A stretch of DNA of 6,323 nucleotides from Terriglobales bacterium (GTDB taxonomy: Bacteria; Acidobacteriota; Terriglobia; Terriglobales; Acidobacteriaceae): positions 1-6,323 of the forward strand of contig JAATFE010000409.1 of assembly GCA_015655365.1 (NCBI GenBank), in the 5' to 3' direction. Below, piece by piece: positions 1 to 4,898 of the stretch (positions are counted from its first letter, which is position 1; every line of letters begins with the position of its first letter). Position numbers and translations under genes: made by a program. The notes under the pieces were generated by a model. It saw only the letters and a program-made list of their open reading frames with translations. It made no database searches and had not been told where the DNA came from.

Positions 1-81
1 CGCGGGCATCCGGAATTCGAGAAGATGCAGGGAATTCTGACGCGCATGGAAGTGGCGGCGGAAAAAGACTTAATAAGCTGA
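1..81 (+). CDS. C-terminal end of an unidentified protein (partial)
   Basis: The first frame is open from the window edge and ends at TGA 79-81, giving 26 residues that end in MEVAAEKDLIS. The stretch is charged and helix-like, and most codons end in G or C as in the neighbouring genes. A second plus-strand frame is also open here, but it runs on into the repeat element and looks non-coding. Too little is present to name a family. No hairpin followed by a T-run is seen directly after the stop. The partial call is plausible but not proven. Confidence 0.45.
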   Translation, partial: RGHPEFEKMQGILTRMEVAAEKDLIS

Positions 82-142
82 ATGGCACGGTTTCGCACCC
101 TGGACGCGACCTCACAAACGCCGGCCTCACCATCGGAGACGC

Positions 143-297
143 TGTCATCCTGAACGTAGTGAAGGATCTGGAGTTGTTTTTTCCTGCTTTGCGATGAAGG
201 ATGGAGACGAGCGACAATGACGGACCTGCGCCATCGTGCCGGAAATGGGCCGAAAGGCAACTGCGGATCCTTCGTCGCCGTGCTCCTCAGAATGACA
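143..297. repeat. Dispersed-type inverted-repeat element, about 155 bp
   Basis: The left end begins TGTCATCCTGAACG and continues GAAGGATCTGGAGTTG. The reverse complement of the right end begins TGTCATTCTGAGGAG and continues GAAGGATCCGCAGTTG. The two arms therefore match as TGTCATyCTGA, GAAGGATC, AGTTG and a following T-rich stretch, with 6 extra bases in the right arm. The similarity covers roughly 143-190 and 250-297. Read on the minus strand the right arm gives CHSEEHGDEGSAVAF, a peptide typical of spurious translations of this repeat type in many bacterial genomes (recalled, not searched). No transposase and no clear target-site duplication are present. It may be a MITE-like or REP-like element with transcript-folding potential. 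Confidence 0.7.
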
Positions 298-495
298 AAT
301 CGATGAGAGTGCTCCGGGAATTCCAAATGCGATTGCCCTACCGAGTAAAGCGATAAAGCTGGTCAAAACACCCCTTCGCCTAGTAGAGTTCTTGGCGGCT
401 GCTTTTTCCGTTTCATGAGCCCAGGCAAAACTGTGCCGACTCGCGATAGCAAGGGAAAGCAGGCCATCCGGCTTTGCGCCTATGGGAACGCGGCC

Positions 496-504
496 GGGGG
501 AGGA
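496..504 (+). promoter_or_regulatory. Ribosome binding site deciding the GH3 start
   Basis: The run GGGGGAGGA contains a full GGAGG core seven bases before ATG 511. This supports ATG 511 over the upstream in-frame ATG 415, which is preceded by a T-rich stretch (GCTTTTTCCGTTTC) with no purine-rich site. Confidence 0.85.
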
Positions 505-510
505 ATACTC

Positions 511-3222
511 ATGGCGCTTCGCCGCTGGCTTTTTCTGCTTCCGCTTGCATTGACCGCGTTTGCTTCGTGCGCACTGGCGCAGCAAGCCGCTTACCTCGAC
601 ACCAAACTCTCTCCGGCCGAACGTGCCCACGATCTGGTGGGCCGCATGACCCTGGACGAAAAGTCCACCCAGCTCGAAGACTGGGCCACGGCCATTCCGC
701 GCCTGGGAATTCCCGACTATCAGACCTGGAACGAGGCCCTGCACGGGGTGGCCCGCGCTGGCTCGGCCACCGTCTTTCCCCAGGCCATCGGCATGGCCGC
801 CACCTGGGACCCGGCAATGGTGCACAGCATGGGCAATGTCGTCTCCACCGAGGCCAGGGCCAAGTACAATCAGGCGCAGCGGGAAGGCGACCACCGCATC
901 TTTTTCGGTCTCACCTTCTGGTCGCCCAACATCAATATCTTCCGCGATCCCCGCTGGGGACGCGGCCAGGAGACCTATGGCGAAGACCCGTTCCTGACCG
1001 CCAAACTGGGCGTGGCCTTCATCGGCGGCGTGCAGGGCGGGGACCTGAACCATCTGCGTGCCGTGGCCACCAGCAAGCACTTTGCCGTGCATAGCGGCCC
1101 CGAGCAACTGCGCCACGGCTTCAATGTGGACCCCTCGCCGCGCGACCTGGAAGAAACCTATCTGCCCGCCTTCCGCGCTACGGTGACCGAGGGCCATGTG
1201 CAGTCGGTGATGTGCGCCTATAACTCGATCGACGCCTTCCCGGCCTGCACCAACAAGATGCTGCTCAAAGAGCATCTGCGCGACGCCTGGGGCTTCAAGG
1301 GCTTTGTGGTTTCCGACTGCGGCGCCATTGTGGACGTGAACCAGGGCCACAAGAAGACGCCGGACGTGATGCACTCTGCCGCGCTCTCGATCGAGGCCGG
1401 CACCGACCTTTCGTGCAGCATTTGGACGCCGGGCTTCAACACGCTGGCCGAGGCTGTGCGGCAGAAGCTGGTTCCGGAAGAACTGGTCACCCAGGCCGCG
1501 GAACGGCTTTATACGGCGCGCTTCCAACTGGGACTTTTCGACCCGCAGGGCTCCAGCCCGCTGGACGGAATCCGCTTCTCGCCCTCCATCGCCGGTCAGG
1601 ACCGTCAGGCTTCTCTGAAGGCCGCCGAAGAGAGCATCGTCCTGCTCAAGAACGACGGAATCTTGCCGCTGAAGAGCGCGCCGGGGCACATCGCCGTGAT
1701 TGGCCCTACGGCCGACCAGTTGACCTCGATTTTGGGCAACTATGTGGGCACGCCGATCCATCCGGTGACGCCGCTGGATGGGATGCTGCAACAGTTCAGG
1801 AGCGCCCCCATCCTTTATGCGCAGGGCTCCACGCTGGCTGCCGGTGTAGGTGTGCCGGTTCCGCGTACGGCTTTTGGATTGGACAAGGGCCTGACCACCG
1901 AGTTCTTCGCCACCCCGGATTGGACCGGACGGCCGGTGGCTACCCTCACCCTGCCTGAAGTACAAGCCGACTGGGAAACCGCGGCGCCCGTGCCGCAGAT
2001 CGCCACCCATAACTACTCCGTACGCTGGAGCGGCGCGCTGACCGTGCCCGCCGCCGGACACTATGTTTTCACCATCGAGCCGGGCGACAGCTTCCCTTAC
2101 TCGCCCATCGAGAGCTACCGCTTCACCCTCGACGGCAAGGTTCTTTCCGAAGGGAGCTTGCGCTCGGGAGGCGATCTCTCGGCAATGGGCAACTTCAAAT
2201 CCGCTCCGGGCGCCTCGCCGACCGCCCCACCGGTGATGCAGTTCCCCAAGGTGCCTTCCATTCCGGTGGATTTTGCCGACACCAACGCGCACGACTTCAA
2301 GTTGGAGTACTCGCACAGCGGCGACCAGGCCGGCGGCGGAGTTACGCTGAAGTGGGTTGCCCCGGCCCAGGCGCAACTGGACGAGGCCGTGGCCCGGGCC
2401 AAGGAAGCCGATGTAGTGGTGGCCTTCGTGGGGCTTTCTCCGCAGCTTGAGGGCGAAGAGATGCCCATCAAGATCGACGGCTTCAACGGCGGCGACCGGA
2501 CCAGCCTCGATTTGCCCGCGCCGCAGCAGAAGCTGCTTGAGGCCGTGTCTGCCACCGGCAAGCCGCTGATTGTGGTGCTGCAAAGCGGCAGCGCCGTGGC
2601 CTTGAAGTGGGCCAACGAGCATGCCGCCGCGGTTCTGGAGGCCTGGTATCCGGGCGTCGAGGGCGGCACGGCGATTGCCCGCACCCTGGCCGGCATCAAC
2701 AACCCCGCCGGACGGCTGCCGGTCACCTTCTACGCGTCGCTCGACGGGCTGCCGGCCTTTACGGACTATAGCTTGAAGGGACGCACCTACCGCTACTTCA
2801 CCGGCAAGCCGCTGTGGGGCTTCGGCTACGGCCTGAGCTACGCAAGCTTTAAATACGGGCCGGTCAAGCTGTCGTCGGAAACACTGAAGGCCGGCGATCC
2901 GCTGACCGCGACCGTAATCGTCACCAACATCAGCACCGTGACCGGAGACGAAGTGGTGGAAGCCTACGTGAAAACGCCGCAAGCCGGAGGGCCGATTCAT
3001 TCGCTGGCAGGTTTCCAGCGCGTGAACCTCGGCGCGGGCGAAAGCAAGGAAGTCGTCCTTACCTTGGATCCGCGTTCGATTTCCAGCGTGGACGACAAGG
3101 GCGACCGCTCGATCCTGGCTGGCAAATACCTGCTGAGCCTAGGCGGCGCACAGCCCCAGGAGACTGCGGCGAAGGCCGAAACCGGCTTTACCGTAACCGG
3201 CTCGCTGGCTTTGGCCAAGTAG
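511..3222 (+). CDS. Secreted GH3 beta-glycosidase (xylosidase/glucosidase type) with PA14 insert
   Basis: This 903-residue protein should hydrolyse terminal beta-linked sugars, probably xylose or glucose, from plant-type oligosaccharides with retention of configuration, outside the cytoplasm. Residues 1-23 are a signal peptide (RR, hydrophobic core, ALA then QQ); Cys20 after FAS gives a weak lipobox alternative. The GH3 N-terminal barrel (about 30-330) shows WNEALHG (73-79), DPRWGRGQE (146-154), KH (189-190) and VVSDCGA with the likely nucleophile Asp269. The GH3 C-terminal sandwich starts near 371 (AAEESIVLLKNDG). It is interrupted by a PA14 domain at about 459-618 (EFFATPDWTG to TLKWVAP), a possible carbohydrate-binding module. 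It resumes with QLEGEE, where Glu647 or Glu649 is the likely acid/base, and DRTSLDLP. GFGYGLSY (770-777) precedes a fibronectin III-like domain to about 890. The motifs resemble GH3 beta-xylosidases, but the substrate cannot be fixed from sequence. The gene stands alone and ends at a strong terminator. Confidence 0.95.
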   Translation: MALRRWLFLLPLALTAFASCALAQQAAYLDTKLSPAERAHDLVGRMTLDEKSTQLEDWATAIPRLGIPDYQTWNEALHGVARAGSATVFPQAIGMAATWDPAMVHSMGNVVSTEARAKYNQAQREGDHRIFFGLTFWSPNINIFRDPRWGRGQETYGEDPFLTAKLGVAFIGGVQGGDLNHLRAVATSKHFAVHSGPEQLRHGFNVDPSPRDLEETYLPAFRATVTEGHVQSVMCAYNSIDAFPACTNKMLLKEHLRDAWGFKGFVVSDCGAIVDVNQGHKKTPDVMHSAALSIEAGTDLSCSIWTPGFNTLAEAVRQKLVPEELVTQAAERLYTARFQLGLFDPQGSSPLDGIRFSPSIAGQDRQASLKAAEESIVLLKNDGILPLKSAPGHIAVIGPTADQLTSILGNYVGTPIHPVTPLDGMLQQFRSAPILYAQGSTLAAGVGVPVPRTAFGLDKGLTTEFFATPDWTGRPVATLTLPEVQADWETAAPVPQIATHNYSVRWSGALTVPAAGHYVFTIEPGDSFPYSPIESYRFTLDGKVLSEGSLRSGGDLSAMGNFKSAPGASPTAPPVMQFPKVPSIPVDFADTNAHDFKLEYSHSGDQAGGGVTLKWVAPAQAQLDEAVARAKEADVVVAFVGLSPQLEGEEMPIKIDGFNGGDRTSLDLPAPQQKLLEAVSATGKPLIVVLQSGSAVALKWANEHAAAVLEAWYPGVEGGTAIARTLAGINNPAGRLPVTFYASLDGLPAFTDYSLKGRTYRYFTGKPLWGFGYGLSYASFKYGPVKLSSETLKAGDPLTATVIVTNISTVTGDEVVEAYVKTPQAGGPIHSLAGFQRVNLGAGESKEVVLTLDPRSISSVDDKGDRSILAGKYLLSLGGAQPQETAAKAETGFTVTGSLALAK

Positions 3223-3235
3223 AGCAAAAACGAAA

Positions 3236-3274
3236 CTGCGGGCAGACTCGCCCTGAGTCTGCCCGCAGCTTTTT
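3236..3274. terminator. Intrinsic terminator, probably bidirectional
   Basis: A perfect 14-bp stem (CTGCGGGCAGACTC at 3236-3249 pairing with 3255-3268) with a 5-base loop is followed by CTTTTT on the plus strand. It begins 13 bases after the GH3 stop. On the other strand the hairpin is followed by TTTCGTTTTTGCT (complement of 3223-3235), so it can also stop transcription of the convergent toxin operon, whose last stop is at 3292. Confidence 0.92.
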
Positions 3275-3291
3275 CAAAACCCCGAAGCAAA

Positions 3292-3558
3292 TCATCGGTA
3301 AACTTCCTTTCGGTTCCCAATCTGGAGAACCAGGACCGTGATTACTCCGTCCTGAATGTCGCAGATGATCCTGTAATCTCCCACCCGATAGCGCCACAAA
3401 TCGCCCAAAGGCCCTTTCAGCGCCTTGCCAATCTGCCGCGGATCGTCGCTCACGGCGACGCGCTCGTCCATGTAGTCGACGATGCACCGGGTGGCCGCCT
3501 TGTCGAGCTTGCGAAGTTGGTCTCTGGCGGTCTTTGCGTAGTTAATCGTCCAGGCCAA
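3292..3558 (-). CDS. relE: RelE/ParE-family toxin of a type II toxin-antitoxin system
   Basis: This is an 88-residue basic protein of the RelE/ParE fold. In the RelE branch such toxins cut mRNA in the ribosomal A site. The conserved core is visible: LKGPLGDLWRYRVGDYR (47-63), a C-terminal beta strand VITVLVLQIG (72-81), and the end NRKEVYR. By position Arg83 and Tyr87 are candidates for the catalytic Arg and Tyr of RelE, and Arg56, Arg58 and Arg63 may bind RNA. The start is TTG at 3558-3556. An in-frame TGA lies only four codons upstream, and the next ATG would remove the first 29 residues. The gene overlaps the antitoxin by 17 nt in another frame, so its translation is probably coupled. The length is normal and no lesion is seen. 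Whether it acts as RelE (RNase) or ParE (gyrase poison) is not certain, though RelE is favoured by the C-terminal Arg/Tyr. Confidence 0.93.
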   Translation of the reverse strand: MAWTINYAKTARDQLRKLDKAATRCIVDYMDERVAVSDDPRQIGKALKGPLGDLWRYRVGDYRIICDIQDGVITVLVLQIGNRKEVYR

Positions 3559-3769
3559 GGTCTTCTCTCACGGAATCGGCGCCGTAAACCCTCTCCTGCC
3601 CCTTGCGAACCCGTTCCAGGGTGTCGGCGGCAAGGTAGTAGTCTTCCATCTCGGAGATGCCGCTTTCGATGATCTGGCGGAGGTAATAGGCTTTGGTCCG
3701 GCCCGTTTTTGCCGCCAGGCGGTCCAGTCTGCTGCCGAGTTCGGGGGAGAGCCTGATCGAAGTGGCCAT
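3542..3769 (-). CDS. relB: Ribbon-helix-helix antitoxin of the RelE-family toxin
   Basis: This 75-residue protein starts at ATG 3769 with AAGGAG eight bases upstream. The N-terminus ATSIRLSPELGSRLDRLAAK gives the short beta strand (TSIRL) and first helix of a ribbon-helix-helix DNA-binding domain. TGRTKAYYLRQIIESGIS gives the second helix (about 22-40). The acidic tail from about 41 to 75, ending REDLGLDD, is the expected toxin-binding segment. Such antitoxins neutralise the toxin directly and repress their own promoter as dimers, the toxin acting as co-repressor. The promoter here carries a matching palindrome. The gene order (antitoxin first, overlapping toxin) is the classical one. The specific symbol is a family-level label; it could equally be filed as a DinJ/TraY-like RHH antitoxin. 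Confidence 0.92.
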   Translation of the reverse strand: MATSIRLSPELGSRLDRLAAKTGRTKAYYLRQIIESGISEMEDYYLAADTLERVRKGQERVYGADSVREDLGLDD

Positions 3770-3777
3770 GAATCACA

Positions 3778-3783
3778 CTCCTT
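3778..3783 (-). promoter_or_regulatory. Ribosome binding site of the antitoxin gene
   Basis: On the minus strand AAGGAG lies eight bases before ATG 3769, a strong site in contrast to the weak GAGAGAAG ahead of the toxin's TTG start. This difference would favour antitoxin over toxin synthesis. Confidence 0.85.
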
Positions 3784-3784
3784 T

Positions 3785-3805
3785 TGAATACATGTATTCA
3801 TTATA
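3785..3805 (-). promoter_or_regulatory. Toxin-antitoxin promoter with overlapping palindromic operator
   Basis: On the minus strand a consensus -10 box TATAAT (3805-3800) runs directly into the perfect 16-bp palindrome TGAATACATGTATTCA (3800-3785), sharing one base. A start site about seven bases past the -10 box would fall near 3793, in the middle of the palindrome, leaving a leader of about 24 nt. The expected -35 position (about 3823-3828) has CCGGTG, a poor match, so the promoter may be weak or need other contacts. Ribbon-helix-helix antitoxins bind such symmetric sites, so this is the likely autoregulatory operator. Direct binding is inferred. Confidence 0.75.
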
Positions 3806-4001
3806 TTCCAATCGCCATCGAACACCGGCCTGTTCCCCGTTGCCTTGCGCCCCTCTGCCATCCGGAATAATCTTGAATGGTCCTCAAAAATGCCTCTGGA
3901 TCAGCCCGCCGATCTCCTGGGCGCTTGGATTTTCGGCCACCCTTCACGTTGCCGGGGGCGCGCCTGTCCGAATAGACCGGATCAAATAGGAGTAATTCCT
4001 T
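3806..4001 (+). promoter_or_regulatory. Upstream region of the nfnA-nfnB operon, with RBS
   Basis: This 196-bp divergent intergenic stretch must hold the promoter of the plus-strand operon, but I see only weak candidates. TTGCCG at 3949-3954 has no good -10 partner (AATAGA near 3971). TAATCT lies near 3867. The ribosome binding site TAGGAG (3987-3992) is clear, nine bases before ATG 4002. No strong hairpin, riboswitch-like fold or open frame of its own is apparent. Confidence 0.55.
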
Positions 4002-4898
4002 ATGTACAAGATTGTGGAAGCCCGCAGCGTCGGCCTCAATATCAAGCAATTTACGATCGAGGCGCCGCGCATCGCCCGCAAACAGCGGCCGGGCCAGTTC
4101 ATCATTCTGCGCCTCCACGAGAAGGGCGAGCGGATTCCGCTCACCATCAAATGCTCCGACCCCGAGGCGGGCACGGTGACCATCGTGGTGCAGGGGATCG
4201 GCAAAACGACCTCGCTGCTCAATTGCCTGGAAACCGGCGACTCGATTCTCGACATAGTCGGCCCCCTGGGCAAGCCCTCGGAGATTGAGCACTACGGCAC
4301 GGCGGTGATTTTGGCCGGCAGCGTGGGCACGGCCATGGCTCTGCCCACCTCCAATGCGCTGAAGCAGGCCGGAAATCACGTGATTTTCATCGAGGGCGCG
4401 CGCAACACCGAGATGGTGGTCTTCGAGGACGAAGTCCGCCAGGCCAGCGACGAGACCTACATCATGACCGACGACGGCAGCTACGGCGAGCAGGGCCTTG
4501 TCACCAAAAAGCTCAACGAGCTCATCGCCGCCGGACGCAAAATCGACTTTGTGCTCGCCGTGGGCCCGGTGCCCATGATGCGGGCCGTGGCGCAGGTGAC
4601 CGCGCCCCTGGGCATCAAGACCATGGTGAGTTTGAATTCCATCATGGTGGACGGCACCGGCATGTGCGGCGGCTGCCGCGTGTTGCTCGCAGGCAAGAAC
4701 AAGTTTGCCTGCGTGGACGGCCCCGAATTCGACGCCTCCAAGGTCGACTTCAAGGTGCTGATGCAGCGCAACGCCATGTATCGCGAAAAGGAGTGCGAGT
4801 CTCTCAAGCGCTTCCAGGAGAACAAGGACGAGGAAGTAGCCGAGATCCGGGCGGAGCTGGCCGCTCAGTTGACCAAAGAGGAGACTCACATTGCCTGA
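4002..4898 (+). CDS. nfnA: NfnA/SudB-type FAD and [2Fe-2S] subunit of ferredoxin:NADP+ oxidoreductase
   Basis: This 298-residue cytosolic flavoprotein belongs to the PyrK/ferredoxin-NADP reductase family and is usually filed as sulfide/dihydroorotate dehydrogenase-like. In Nfn complexes this small subunit binds NAD(H), FAD and a [2Fe-2S] cluster and pairs with the GltD-like subunit encoded next. The N-terminal FAD-binding barrel has RPGQFIILRL (29-38) and RIPLT (44-48). The NAD-binding domain starts at VILAGSVGTAMALP (102-115). The cluster motif is DGTGMCGGC followed by FAC: Cys222, Cys225 and Cys237, with Asp217 where PyrK has its first cysteine. The Asp/three-Cys set is the known NfnA pattern and argues against PyrK. 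A charged helical tail covers about 258-293. The start has TAGGAG nine bases upstream, and the stop overlaps the next gene by 8 nt. PyrK or a sulfide dehydrogenase role remain alternatives; no pyrD is in view. Confidence 0.9.
   Translation: MYKIVEARSVGLNIKQFTIEAPRIARKQRPGQFIILRLHEKGERIPLTIKCSDPEAGTVTIVVQGIGKTTSLLNCLETGDSILDIVGPLGKPSEIEHYGTAVILAGSVGTAMALPTSNALKQAGNHVIFIEGARNTEMVVFEDEVRQASDETYIMTDDGSYGEQGLVTKKLNELIAAGRKIDFVLAVGPVPMMRAVAQVTAPLGIKTMVSLNSIMVDGTGMCGGCRVLLAGKNKFACVDGPEFDASKVDFKVLMQRNAMYREKECESLKRFQENKDEEVAEIRAELAAQLTKEETHIA
4878..4883 (+). promoter_or_regulatory. Ribosome binding site deciding the TTG start of nfnB
   Basis: GAGGAG lies within the last codons of nfnA, seven bases before TTG 4891. 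The nearest in-frame ATG (4924) has no comparable site, so TTG 4891 is preferred. Confidence 0.8.

Larger units (their letters stand above)
82..510. other. Intergenic region upstream of the GH3 gene
   Basis: This 429-bp gap has no supportable gene. It contains the inverted-repeat element at 143-297 and the Shine-Dalgarno of the GH3 gene at 496-504. A 24-codon frame starting at ATG 82, next to the preceding stop, runs into the repeat and has no ribosome binding site. The frame of the GH3 gene is open back to ATG 415, but the 32 extra codons precede an obvious signal peptide and are probably untranslated leader. I see no convincing -35/-10 pair for the GH3 gene, so its promoter lies in this gap but is unplaced. 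Confidence 0.7.

Noticed and set aside
82..156. 24-codon frame starting with ATG directly after the first stop codon
   Set aside because: No ribosome binding site, Ser/Thr/Pro-rich random composition, and it ends inside the repeat element.
415..510. Upstream ATG 415 as the start of the GH3 gene
   Set aside because: It would put 32 polar residues before a textbook signal peptide and has no ribosome binding site, whereas ATG 511 has GGAGG seven bases upstream.
145..3000. 951-codon open frame on the minus strand opposite the GH3 gene
   Set aside because: It is antisense to a clear GH3 enzyme, is rich in Arg/Gly/His/Ala as expected of a codon-bias shadow, shows no domain, and its C-terminus is the translated repeat element.
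3236..3268. Hairpin as part of a CRISPR or attachment site
   Set aside because: It is a single copy with a loop and T-runs on both sides, which fits a terminator; no spacer-repeat pattern or integrase is present.
4002..4898. PyrK, electron-transfer subunit of dihydroorotate dehydrogenase B
   Set aside because: The first cluster cysteine is Asp217, no pyrD is present, and the partner gene is GltD-like.
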